This document shows positions 54,302 through 64,000 of a stretch of 64,000 nucleotides of DNA, piece by piece. The stretch is from assembly GCA_019454045.1 (NCBI GenBank), contig SKCR01020746.1:37392-101391 (forward strand), in the 5' to 3' direction. The notes beneath the pieces were generated by a model. The model saw only the letters and a program-made list of their open reading frames with translations, had not been told where the DNA came from and ran no database searches. Source of the DNA: Zanthoxylum bungeanum. Lineage: Eukaryota; Streptophyta; Magnoliopsida; Sapindales; Rutaceae. Both the position numbers and the translations under genes were made by a program. Position 1 is the stretch's first letter. Every line of letters starts with the position of its first letter.

Positions 54302-54700
54302 GTCCTCTGATGCAACCTTCTCGATCTTCATATTTCCATGGTGTATGATCTCACAAATCAGATGGAAATGTCGAAGAACATGCTTGGATCGTTGATGAGA
54401 CTGCGGTTCCTTAGCCTACGCTATAGCCCCGTTATTGTCACAATACAATGGAACGGGCTCAGCTGCTAATGGAACTACTCCTAATCCAATTAGAAATTTA
54501 TGGATCCAAACTGCCTCTTTTGATGCTTCAGCTGTAGCAATATATTCCGCTTCTGTTGTTTAATCAGCAACAGTCTCTTATTTTCAACATTTCCAACTTA
54601 CTGCTCCATTGTTCAAACAAAATATGTACCCAGATTGCGACTTACAGTCGTCTTTATCGGTTTAGAAACTTGCATCGGAGTCATGCTTCCAGTATATTTG
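54302..54700 (-). pseudogene. Copia RNase H, best preserved copy
   Basis: Minus strand reads, in one frame with few stops: GAVSWK, TTEAEYIATAEASKEAVWI, HKFLIGLGVVPLAA, PLYCDNNGAIA, AKEPQSHQRSKHVLR and HLICEII, and ends KVASED at the solo LTR. These are the canonical copia RNase H blocks. The catalytic Glu (in TEAEY) and Asp (in YCDNNGA) are present. In-frame stops occur at VAD-stop-T and before AKEP. The upstream part (54660-54720) is decayed and reverse transcriptase is missing, replaced by unassigned sequence. The family role is to degrade the RNA of the RNA-DNA hybrid. Confidence 0.88.
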
Positions 54701-55380
54701 GATTATGATTGGATTTTCTAAGCCCATCAAGGTTTTCATACAAGTTAGCCCATTATCGTTTCAAAGAATTCAATCATATTATTACGAGGTGAAAATATGT
54801 CCTAGTTGAAAAAGGCCCAATAAGTTTACACATTTGCGATAATGTGGCTAAACAACTCCAAATGATATGAGGCCTAAACACAAAGTGGCCCATCGGTATT
54901 TTGGAAGCTTTTTTCCCAATTGTCATAAGAGATAAACTCGTCCCAATTTAAATGTCCCAACAAGTTCGTATCTTATGATGAGAAGTCCAACTGGATCCAA
55001 ATGAAGATGGTCCCAAACACAAGCATAAAATGGTGGCTTCTATAGGTCATACAACTATGGTTCACATGCGGGTTTATAGGAGTATAGATAAAGGCTCCCG
55101 CCGGTGAAGGGTTGCCCAGAACTAGGTCTCCCCACTCAAGGGTTCGAGCGACCAAGTGAGCGCACCATTTTTATACCCTAATGTATGTGCCAACGAGTGA
55201 TGACACCATATAACGATTCGCCGCTTCGAGCGAAAATGACTTCACGATACATGAAGCCATCAAGGCAAGAAAGGGTATGCAAAATATATGAGACAAGGTT
55301 AACTAAAGCAAAAATCATAAACATTACAAGATATTATTTCGGGCATATTCTCTATCCATAGTGGAGTCGCCAGACTGTAG
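54701..55380. other. Unassigned stretch between copia and gypsy remnants
   Basis: No gene seen. 54720-55000 is AT-rich with repeated GGCCCA/GTCCCA motifs. 55080-55170 is GC-richer (CTCCCGCCGGTGAAGGGTTG, CTCCCCACTCAAGGGTTCGA) and resembles nothing I can name. It contains GGTTCGAGC, which recalls a pol III B box, but no tRNA fold or A box is convincing. 55200-55380 may be gypsy leader. Confidence 0.4.
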
Positions 55381-55483
55381 ACATGGTACAGAGGTGTGCG
55401 ATGTTGTCCGAGCTCACGGCCCGATTGGGAGTACTGAGTAGCCACGTGGGACGAAACCCGAGAATAAATGAGTCTCCATCCAG
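55381..55483 (-). other. Gypsy leader fragment, primer site decayed
   Basis: TCACGGCCCGATTGGGAGTA and CGAAACCCGAGAATAAATGA match the leader blocks at 3190-3255 and 61760-61826. The primer-site position reads GAGTCTCCATCC, so the TGGCGACTCC core is lost. Confidence 0.6.
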
Positions 55484-55915
55484 TGTGAACTGGGAAACGC
55501 GTTCGAACGAAAACGAGGAAAAATACATACATTCGTGTAGCATTTGAGAAAACGCTCGAATGAGATTACCAAAGTGGTATCTAAAATGACATAAATACGT
55601 GCGCGAGTGTTTTTCAAGTGGTACGTGGAGTTTTATCCCAAGTACAGATCGCACTACCGTCCATTCAGATTTGGCTATGAAATTTATGTATGGGTTTCCA
55701 TCTGATATACCGCGAGGGGCAACACTTAAGCATTAACGCAGTATGAATGCGAAGTGAAAATGAAAAATGACAAAAAAATGAATAACAAGGTCAATAGAAG
55801 AAGGGTGTGACCAAGAGCTTTAGCCAACGACCATATGGGATCTTATATACCCGGCGTGGTAAAACATTGTGGTAAAGGCAGCCTTTAGGGACTTCCCTCA
55901 AATAGAGGACCTTTA
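55484..55915 (-). mobile_element. Gypsy LTR fragment
   Basis: Begins after TTCACA (complement of TGTGAA at 55484). It contains GTTCGTGTAGCATTTGAGAA-type modules, the ACGTGGAGTTTTATCCCAAG and CGTCCATTCAGA blocks and the start of the tandem repeat (GGTAAAGGCAGCCTTTAGG). It is cut at GGACCTTTAA (about 55915), where copia leader starts. Confidence 0.75.
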
Positions 55916-57800
55916 AAGTTTAATTGGGCCTAATGGGCCAAGATTGATTTCTGGGCTTATGGGGTAACTCCCGGATTGGACTTTGGTTATTGAGTTCGAC
56001 CCGAGTTGACCAAAAGTCCACGCCTCAAGAAATTAATTTAAAGAACATTGGACATTAATTAATTGACGTTGGACGTTAATCGGGCTTTGAGACTCGTAGC
56101 GATTAAATTTGGAATTTGAATCGTAAAGGTTTATTAAATAAAGTGTAGTATTTAATTTAGAATTAAATAATGAATTAGAATTGAATGCATATTAAATTGA
56201 ATTTAATTATATAGTTTAATTTAATTCGAGAATTCGTACTTTGAGTACTTATTCGCTAAAACGAGTTTGACTCAAGCAAAATCAAATTGTTGTTTGAACA
56301 TTGGATGATCACTAATTATCAGATTAATTAAATGGATTAGATTGATTGGTATCATGCTTGTGTCAATACATGGTTGCGATGCATGAATAATGTATATCAG
56401 ATGGATATTAGATGGGTGGGACAATTTTAGAAATTATTGTAATAAATTTGGAATTTATTAATTGGACCTGCGTGTCCAGCCTTATACCTCCATATTCTTT
56501 GTATTCTCTTCTCACCTATTCCCCTCAATGTAAATGAGGTTTCTTTAGAAGTGTAGTGTAACGGGTAGAAGAAATATTTGTGCTAGCGGGAGAGAGAAAT
56601 TGAGAGAATTGATCTAGGATCAATGTGTAAAGTATCCATCCGCATATCATTATTATTTTATCATATGCACTTTATTATGTATTTAGAATGCATGTTTAAG
56701 GGTGTATGATGATGAGACCTTAACAAAGATAATAAATTGGTTGCCAATTTGCACGCGAAAAACCCTCAAACAATATTAAGCGTTTTTCCTTCCATTGAGT
56801 GATTCTTACTCAAGATCCGAGACTGGCATTGGCTTACTGGCCAAAGTCAAGTCCTTTGTCCGTCGAGGATGTGTTTGAATCACGAAGGCTTTGTTCCATA
56901 TTGGTGTCTTGTCCAAGTTGTGGTTTGTTGGCCAAATTCAAGACCACTTCTTGTCCATCGACATTGATTACGAAGCTTTCCATGGTTAATGGGTCGCGCT
57001 TGACTGGGATCACTAAGTTTGTTGTGCCAAAGCCAAGGCTTAGTTGATTCAGAGGAAAAAAGGTTAGGTAATACATTGGATGTATTGGCATATATAAGAT
57101 ATATGTTTCGGACTTGGATGTTCCCCAACCGGATCTAGGAATTGGATTGGATCCAATCGATCTTAGAGATCTACCTAGTTAATTATCATACAATTTGTTG
57201 GCCAAAGTCAAGATTGTGTGATATTTAACGGGATCCTAGCCCATTAGGAAACGCGGTTTCTCGAGTACTCGATAGAGGGTTAGAGGCTCGCCGAAAAATA
57301 GTGGGAGGCAAGAATTGAATTTACAATATTCGTTTAATTACTTGCCATACGCGCTCAAACAAATATCATTCGTCATATAAATTAATATATTAGTTGGACT
57401 AATATTTAATTGTTGTTTTAATTAAAGCAGTTGGACTATATTATAGTTGATTATATAATTGGATTATAATAATCAATATATTTGATTTAATTAATTTCAA
57501 TTTACAGTTGATTTTATAATTGGATTATAGTAATCAATGTAATTGAGGTTAATTAATTTAAATTAAATTTGATTATATAATTGGACTATAATAATCATTA
57601 TAATAAATAGTACCACAAATCGTTGATTAAATAGTTGGACTGTTAGAATCAAGATAAATGAAAGATTGACATTTAAAGCATAATTCTGGGGGAAATGTAT
57701 TTAAATGGTTTAATTTTCAAATTCGGAATAATTTCAGGATGGTCCTGGAAAATAATAAGTTACTTTATCTGATAAAATAACATATTAAGCCTAAAGGCCG
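55916..57800 (+). other. Copia leader, plus strand
   Basis: No gene. Contains GGACCTGCGTGTCCAGC (56462), CTCTTCTCACCTATTCCCCT (56508) and the four TTGGCCAAAGTCAA-type motifs (about 56837, 56924, 57018, 57191). It then has AT-rich repeats of ATAATTGGATTATAATAATC (57440-57600) next to the gag start. Confidence 0.72.
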
Positions 57801-57829
57801 GAGTTAAGCAAACATTAGAGTAAAATCTT

Positions 57830-58320
57830 TGGAAGATTATGTGATGATAGCTATAGTGCTTAATCCATTAAGCTTGTCGCAGTAGACTCCTTATTTTCTG
57901 AATCAAAACTAAGGATTAGACCCTTAAGATATGATAAAAAAAATTGAAGGATCTTCATAAATCTATAAATTAGATTTTAGAAGTACTAAATTGCAATATT
58001 AACTCTTAGAGGGTTAATGACTAATCTCAATGAGACAAAGTCAAACTTTGCAATTAGGCAAGTAGCGCAAGGCGCACCTTACTTCGATATTCCAAAAACC
58101 CGAGGGTTGGCCAAAGGCTACTGGAATGTGAAAAAGGGCAAAGGCAATATCATTATAATCTTCTGGGAAGATAAGGGACATATCCCAAAATCTCTGCACA
58201 AATGTGGCAAGCGGGATCGCGGAAGCGTGACTGCCGTTTGGACATAGCAGACATAAAGGAATTGAAGACGAGCAAGGCTCTGACTTCAAATATGTTTGTC
58301 ACAAATATATTCACTACTGG
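57830..58320 (+). pseudogene. Copia gag and zinc-knuckle remnant, plus strand
   Basis: CTTTGGAAGATTATGTGATG (57828) through AAAATTGAAGGATCTTCATA is the gag body. At 57985-58020 it skips the same ~190 bp as the two other deleted copies. The knuckle region (58195-58245) reads MWQAGSRKRDC, so the first Cys pair is damaged while KRDC remains. It then gives IKELKTSKALTSNMF, the conserved segment before protease. Confidence 0.68.
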
Positions 58321-58344
58321 TATTAAAATTAGATTTTGATACTT

Positions 58345-58415
58345 AGTGTGATATATATATATATATATAATATATAATATATATATATATATTATATATA
58401 TATATATATATATAT
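58345..58415. repeat. (TA)n microsatellite
   Basis: About 65-70 bp of nearly pure TA/ATA repeats at the gag-protease boundary of this copia copy. Other copies have ATATATTTATGTA there, which could have seeded the expansion. Confidence 0.95.
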
Positions 58416-58419
58416 TGAT

Positions 58420-59460
58420 GTTCAGAATCTACTGTGAGCAGGATACTGACCTCAATTGAGATTAATCTGCGAATTGGAAACGGGACGAAAGTCGCTGTTT
58501 TAACCGCAGGTACCTAAGTTTAGGAACTACCTTCAGGTATGTACCTAAATTTGGAATCTGTTATAATGTAACTAGTTTGACTAGATATATTATCTCCATA
58601 TCAGTGTTTAACCTGCTGCGGGTGAACCTTTATATTCTAGAACACTAAAGTGTTTCATTATATAAATATGATATTGAGATAAACACATTGGATGTGAATA
58701 AAAACATTTATATTGTGAATATAAATAAATCTCAAATATATAACATGACAAACAAGTAGCTCCAACTGATTTGATCAGGTGAAACTAATTGTGGCATTGT
58801 TGTTAGGGACACAATCAAACAAGACTCGTATATCCGCACTTTTGAAATGTGGGTACTAGGACTAATTTGATCCTAATCAAATAAAGTCTACGAATATAGT
58901 TTATAGGGAAAAGTGCATAAAACACTATTTACTTGGTAAAAGTGTAAATGCCACTGATCTGTTAGCCCTAGTTCATAGTGAAGCAAGTGGGCCCATGTCT
59001 AGCTAGGATAGAGGTGGATATGAATATTACGTGACCTATATGGTTGTGGCATCACGTAATGGTTGTGTGTTTCTTTCGAAGAACACAAATCAGAAACTTT
59101 TACCGTTTTCGACACGAAATAAACAAACAGATCGGCTAAAGTATTATACCGTCACGGTAAGACCGTAATGGAAATTACTTAAGCAATAAGTTTCTAGTAT
59201 ACTTGAAAGAGTATAGTATTCTTTCAAATGAGGACTCCTCCCGGAACACGTTAAAGTGACGGTGTGTCCGAACAGGATAAACCAAATTATGTTAGACATG
59301 ATTAAGGTTAATCATGAGTCGCTCTGAGCTACCATTTCCTTCAACGGGAAAACATTAACAGTGCAAGAACTTATTTTGAATAACGTTCCATAAAAATCTG
59401 TTTGACAGATATCATATAAGATATGAACGGGAAAGAAACTTGGTTTCTCGTTCCTGAATA
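58420..59460 (+). pseudogene. Copia protease to integrase remnant, plus strand
   Basis: GAAACGGGACGAAAGTCGCT (58477) marks the protease, and TCGTATATCCGCACTTTTGA (58826) the GAG-pre-integrase. Near 58935-59010 the reading CH-stop-SVSPSS and SE..GPMS.. is the integrase start. KLLPFSTRNKQTDRLK and GRPxWKLLKQ-type remains follow. NQIMLDMIKVNHESL (59275-59330) corresponds to the third catalytic block after the Glu. Stops and frameshifts throughout. Confidence 0.6.
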
Positions 59461-59814
59461 TTTGAGTTTGCTAGGCATATGTTTGGATGATACCAAACTA
59501 AAACCCAAATTGGATAAGTGTCAATTGTAAGTTATCCTAGGGATACCATAAGTATAGTACTTATACATCTCACAAGAGAACAATTAGATTGTTGCTCGCC
59601 ATGCGATTTTCCTAAGAGGAATACTGATATGCAGTGGTAAGTGGGAGGATAGTAAAACTCGATGAAAATCAGAGTAATACTATTCCTGGCACTGATCCTA
59701 ATGGAACATATATATAGTTTATCAAGGATGAAACTATACCAGTAATCTTCGAATACACAAGAACCGCGTAAGTCGGAGAGAGTCAGAAAGCAACCCAGGG
59801 TATGGGTTTCTAAT

Positions 59815-60480
59815 CTCACTTTATAAAGATGTACATTTTTTGAGGTATACCAACTGACTACGTATGAGGTAGTGATACAAGGTATCGACTCCCTAATTAT
59901 GAAAAAGGGTCATAAGTCCGAAATGGATTCCATGTAAATCAACTATGTTTGGACACTAGTTGACGTACTGCAAGACATTATGCCTATCGGTACTATAAGT
60001 CTTCAAGGAAGACATACATTGATGGCAACATACCAACGTATAAAGCTAGGCTTTTAGCGGAAAGGTATCGTTATCAATATTGTGTTGATTACGATTCAAC
60101 CTTTTACCTGTTGCCACGGTAAATCCATTTGGATAATGCTTGCTAATGCTGCATATTTCATTTTGAAATATGGCAGCTTAACGGAAAATCACTTTCCTGA
60201 AAATGAAACCTTTCGGAGGATGTTTACAACACCCTGTCGGTTTTGTCGTACCAAAACTAGCAAACAAGGTTTGCAGGTTGTTCGATCCATGTTTGGATTG
60301 AAGCAAGCATTAAGTTCTTGGAATTATCGTTTTGAGGTAATCATAATGCTATATGATTTAATTCAAAATGTAAATGATTCTTGTGTATATAAGGAGGTTA
60401 GTGCGAGTGCACTGACAGTAGCTGTCCTATAAATAATGATAATAAATATCATTTCTTGGAAATGATATTCCCATAAAACA
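59815..60480 (+). pseudogene. Copia reverse transcriptase remnant, plus strand
   Basis: A 116-codon frame (60082-60432) contains GKSIWIMLANAAYFILKYGS, ETFRRMF, VVRSMFGLKQALSSWNYRFE and DLIQNVNDSCVYKEVSAS. These are decayed forms of the KSIRIMLA, TAFLNGNL, SI.GLKQASRSWN.RF and ESCVYKKVSGS blocks. After ALTVAVL comes stop-I-M-I-I-N, where YVDDI should stand, so the catalytic box is destroyed. The minus-strand copy at about 33038 shows nearly the same lesion. The RVT_2 start lies at 59850-59920. Confidence 0.75.
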
Positions 60481-60649
60481 ATCGGTGAAAGCTTGGCTTT
60501 CATGAAAACTCTCCGAGAAATCCGTACATTGAAAAAATATGCATGACCTGGTGTCTCATACGCTTTGAGCATATGGATTCACAATCGGGCCAATCCAATT
60601 GATAATCACTGGATTGATGTTAAGAACATCTGTTAGTATCTTAGAGATC

Positions 60650-61140
60650 TAAGGATGCTGTCTTAATCTATGGAGATGGAGAACTTGAAGTGACTGGGAT
60701 CACTACTGCAAGTTTCCTAAATCGATAAAACGACTACAAGTTATAAATCGTACTATAAAGTTTGAATAACGGTACAGTGAGCTGGAAATCTTCCAAGCAA
60801 GATACTGTTACCGAATAAACAACAAATGCGGGTTATTGCTGCGGCTGAGGCGACAATAGAAGCCTTCTGGGTCCATAAACAAATCTAATTAGAATAGATA
60901 TAATTCTGTTAGCAGCTGAGGTAGGCTTGAGCACAGGCTAAAGAATTAATGGTCTCATCAACGATCCAGATACATACTTCGATATTCATCTGAACGTTCG
61001 GATCATACATCGTGGCGATATGATGATCGAATAAATAGCATCAGAAAATAATCATGCAAATCCGCAGACGAAAGCTTTTTTAAGCAATTTGAGCCAATCG
61101 TATATAGTTCGGGTGTAAGACACTCGAGTGACTGGCTATA
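60650..61140 (+). pseudogene. Copia RNase H remnant, plus strand
   Basis: GAGCTGGAAATCTTCCAAGC (60779), CAAGATACTGTTACCGAATAAACAAC (S-K-Q-D-T-V region), CTGAGGCGACAATAGAAGCC (EA.IEA) and CATCGTGGCGATATGATGATC mark the domain. It ends at the polypurine tract AAGTGGGAGAT (61145-61155). Confidence 0.62.
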
Positions 61141-61155
61141 GGCCAAGTGGGAGAT

Positions 61156-61717
61156 TGATTGAAAATTATGATTCATAGATCACTATTTGTACAGATCATG
61201 GTGTTGTTGTACAAAATAACTATGTGACAAAGGAGATTGCACTCTAATCATTTGTAATTAGATCACCTAGATATATAAATGATAGAAGGTCTCTGTGATT
61301 TGCTCCTGGATTGAGAATGATATGAGACAGTATCAATCCACGAAAGATAAATCATTAAATATCCATAGTCATTGCATTATCGAGATTGGACATCGATGAA
61401 TGCGTAAAATAACGCATTGTGAGGGCACAACGACATAGTTCTCATATATTTGGGTATAGGATACTCATACAAGTGTAATAGGAGGTTCTGTTTCACCGAT
61501 GGTACGGGAAACAGCTTCGTTCTGGATAAGACCCCCTCAGAATTCCATTAGTAGTATGACTATGTGTCTATGGAAGTCCGAAATCAGAGTAGGTGTATTT
61601 GCTCTTAACCTGAGACTTGCACCGCTAATACTTGCGACAATCAATTTACTTTGGTTGCAGTCGTCCAGGGCTTTAACCGGTTCTGTGTATGCCAATATTG
61701 GGAATATTGAGAATCGT
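61156..61717 (+). mobile_element. Truncated copia 3' LTR
   Basis: TGATTGAAAATTATGATTCA is the mutated LTR start after a good polypurine tract. It follows the 30265-32355 / 52284-54301 subtype up to GAATATTGAGAATCGTAGT and is cut at 61717. The open frame 61499-61732 is the LTR frame discussed under rejected items. Confidence 0.78.
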
Positions 61718-61830
61718 AGTTATAGGACATAGAACTTGGGCAGCGCATGCTGTTATAGACTCAGGGCCTAGTTGAGAGTACGGAGTAGTTTGTGGGGAAC
61801 TAAACCGGAGAATAATGGAGTCGCCACCGG
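61718..61830 (-). other. Gypsy leader and primer-binding site, minus strand
   Basis: TGGCGACTCC complement at 61817-61826, then the conserved leader up to TAGGACATAGAACTTGGGCA at 61720. Broken by the copia LTR junction at 61717/61718. Confidence 0.65.
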
Positions 61831-63733
61831 TGTGAATCGGGACAAAGATTTAAGGCCGTACTCACCTCTCGCAAGGGAAGACCTCAAACCGTTGGGTTCG
61901 GAATGGTCCCTTACTTATGTCATTGTGATGATATAATTTGTGCGATAAATCAACCACATCTACTCAATAATCATGTTCAAAGGTCACTTAGATCTAATAT
62001 GCTTCCGCTAAATAAATCATATTCTAAGTTTGCATGCTTGAAAGTAAGTCTTTAAACAACAAACACGCAATATCACACATTGAACACATTAAGCCATCAA
62101 GCCAACATAAACAAATAATTACTTAAACATGAATATAAACTAAACTAAACATCATGCATAACGAGTAAAGAAACAACATGTCTAAATAACATAATCATGC
62201 TTTAAAATTAAATGACAAAACTAAATTAAATCATACTTCAAATAATAAATAAATAACCTATAAACTCTAATATGCTCAAATACAAATTTGGATGAGACGA
62301 GATATGTGTATCTTAAGTGGTACGTGGCGTTGTATCCCGAGTCCAGACCATACTACTGTCCATTCGGAATCGGCTACGGAATTTACGTCCGGGTTTCAAT
62401 CCGATATACCACAAAAGGGAACACATATCCCGCTCATCCAACAATCACATCATGCCTCAAATGACTCTCATGCAATAATGTTTTAAAATAAATAAAATAA
62501 AACGAAAGAAGATAAGTAAAAAGGTGCCCTCAGGTCTAACCTCTTTTGTCGTCTCAAGAAAGGGCGTTACACGTCCGTTGGAAGGGTGATTGATCCGATG
62601 GTTTTCCGATTTGTCTACTCAACGTCTTTTCTCGTTGTTTTGATGCTTTGGCTGCTGTTTTAAGTCTGTTTTGCTGCTACGTTTCAGGTCACTGTTTTGG
62701 TCGTTTTGTGGACTGTTTTGGGTGATTTGGGAGGCCAAAGGGGTGCGGTTTTTGGTTATTTTTATGAGGGTTTTGTGCAGTTTTTTAGTACAGTTTTTAG
62801 GTGTTTCGAGGGCTGTTTTATGGGCGAAAGACACAGAAAAATAGATCAGGTCAGTGGGCTGATGTGCGGCAGTTCAGTGTGCAGTGGGGGGCATTTTTGG
62901 GACTGTTTTGGACGTTGAATGAGGGCTATGTTTGGAGGTTGATTTGCGGAACTTTGGGGCTGTATTGAAGCTTGTTTTGGTGTGTTTTGCGGCTGTGAAG
63001 AGTGGCTTGAATTACGGCAAAAGGGGCTGTGAAAAGGGTGTTGGGCATGAATGGTATTGGTGCTGGTGGTGAAGATGCGGCAAAGCTAGGTATTTTTCTT
63101 CAAGGATGCGGCAATGGAGGTTTCAGAGGGATGCTTGGGCATGTGATAGAGGCTAGAGAGAGTGCTTTAGGCGTGCTTGAGGGAGGTATATGAGCTAGGG
63201 TTGTGAATGGGGGTGAAGGTCTCTTTTTATAGGCAAATGAGAGAAGACTTTCCTTATTTGAATAGGAAAGAATCTCCTAATTGGTTCTTCATAAGGAATA
63301 GATCTCCTTATTTGGGGTGGTGTTTTGACTTGATTTGGTAGGGATTTGATTTGATTTCTTTATTTAGGTAAGGATTTTACAAGATTTTAACATGTGATAA
63401 ATATGCATTTACCTAAATAAATAGGCTTTGGGCGTGAATCATCCTCCATTGGGCTTGGACTTGGCTTGACTTGGTGGGCTTGGGTATTTTGGGTTTGGTT
63501 TGGGTTTTGTGGGTTTGGTAAGTGGTCTATGGGGGTTTTAGGCCTGAGATAAGCTTTGAAACGGTAGTCTAACAAGCAACCGAAGCCAAACAACTTGGAT
63601 ACATCCACCAAAAATTCTGTTTTCCAACTTTACCCTTCTAACGTCCGTTTCCCATGACTTTCATGACTAAAGAGGTAGTTGTCTCCATACGGACTCATCA
63701 TCGGATCTTATATGCAAAAATGCAGTGCCTACA
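61831..63733 (-). mobile_element. Ty3/gypsy LTR, short variant (1.90 kb), minus strand
   Basis: Starts TGTAGGCACTGCATTTTTGC at 63733 after a polypurine tract and ends near TTCACA at 61831. Same subtype and length as 11823-13713. TATA at 63221-63231 (CTATAAAAAGAG on the minus strand). Gene-free. Confidence 0.82.
63221..63231 (-). promoter_or_regulatory. Gypsy LTR TATA box
   Basis: Minus strand TATAAAAAGAG in the context TTTGCCTATAAAAAGAG, equivalent to 12331-12342. Confidence 0.6.
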
Positions 63734-63747
63734 GTCGCCCCCACTTT
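63734..63747 (-). promoter_or_regulatory. Gypsy polypurine tract (AAAGTGGGGGCGAC)
   Basis: Directly before the LTR start at 63733. The altered hairpin motif (CTGGCAAGCCAA followed by GTAAGC) is at 63809-63826. Confidence 0.75.
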
Positions 63748-63826
63748 GATGGGACTTGTGCAGTGTGTGACAATGACAATCCTATCAAAGTACGTGCAAT
63801 GTATTTTTGCTTACTTGGCTTGCCAG

Positions 63827-64000
63827 CTGCCACTTGACTTGCCATGCTGTGTTTAGTTGATGTGATGTTGAGGTGCCTCGAGCCCTGGTCCATTCCCGAA
63901 CCGTTGATGTGCTGTGGTGTGGTGAGGACCATTCCCAAACCGTCACCGTGTTGTGGTCCATTCCAGAACCGATCTCCATTCCCGGAGTGTTACTGTGATG
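63827..64000 (-). repeat. Gypsy 3' region, tandem repeats running off the window
   Basis: GGTCCATTCCCGAACCGTTG-type units, the complement of the array at 11451-11675, followed at the edge by GATCTCCATTCCCGGAGTG, the complement of the 62-bp array. The copy continues beyond 64000. Confidence 0.8.

Larger units (their letters stand above)
55916..61717 (+). mobile_element. Copia element lacking 5' LTR and truncated in 3' LTR
   Basis: Plus-strand copy entering in mid-leader (AGTTTAATTGGGCCTAATGG, equal to 16926) and running through gag, pol, polypurine tract (61144-61155) and 562 bp of 3' LTR. It is cut at 61717 by gypsy leader. The left junction shares ACCTTTAA with both partners (microhomology). 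Gene order is the same as in 14007-24069 and the gag deletion is shared. Confidence 0.82.

Noticed and set aside
55130..55160. Pol III B box / SINE
   Set aside because: GGTTCGAGC is present, but no convincing A box, no poly-A/T tail and no target duplication; kept only as an unassigned segment.
57440..57600. Candidate MITE from ATAATTGGATTATAATAATC repeats
   Set aside because: The same AT-rich repeats occur at this position in the other copia copies (18420-18600, 44690-44850), so they are part of the leader and not an insertion.

Overview
This window is plant nuclear DNA made almost entirely of nested, decayed LTR retrotransposons. I find no supportable host gene, tRNA, rRNA or CRISPR array in 64 kb. 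The plant assignment rests on two things. The Ty3/gypsy protein remnants read like the plant Tat/Ogre-type lineage. The Ty1/copia copies carry the usual plant initiator-Met primer-binding site (TGGTATCAGAGC) and an AAGTGGGAGAT polypurine tract. Coding remnants are full of stops and frameshifts, and nested insertions are common, which fits pericentromeric or other gene-poor heterochromatin. I do not name a species.

Layout. 1-1480: unassigned repeat-like DNA. 1490-3055 (+): gag, retropepsin and the start of reverse transcriptase of a Tat-like gypsy element. 3130-8763 (-): second gypsy copy with a long 3.5-kb LTR, a tandem-repeat 3' region, integrase and the end of RNase H. 8764-13800 (+): third gypsy copy in opposite orientation, where two ~1.87-kb LTRs flank only ~1 kb of non-coding DNA. 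13801-14006 and 24075-27914 (-): one gypsy LTR plus 3' region, split by a complete copia element at 14007-24069 (+). 27915-55380: several copia copies in a head-to-tail, mostly minus-strand array with shared or fused LTRs, one of them cut by a plus-strand solo LTR (52284-54301). 55484-55915 (-): gypsy LTR fragment. 55916-61717 (+): another copia copy lacking its 5' LTR. 61718-64000 (-): another gypsy leader, LTR and 3' region.

How it fits together. The gypsy family has LTRs TGTAGGCA...TTCACA, a TGGCGACTCC primer site, and before the polypurine tract a fast-changing tandem-repeat block followed by a conserved hairpin plus CAG|GTAAGT motif. The copia family has ~2-kb LTRs, a ~2.3-kb leader and degenerate gag-pol. 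The central result is that the copia element at 14007-24069 has nearly identical LTRs, intact termini, primer site and polypurine tract and a near-perfect target duplication, yet its gag-pol is dead. Three copia copies share the same ~190-bp gag deletion. This points to a family of defective elements mobilised in trans, retaining cis-acting DNA while the proteins decay. The most striking unexplained cis structure is a run of about ten consecutive short palindromes with 3-bp centres in the upstream part of the copia LTRs.
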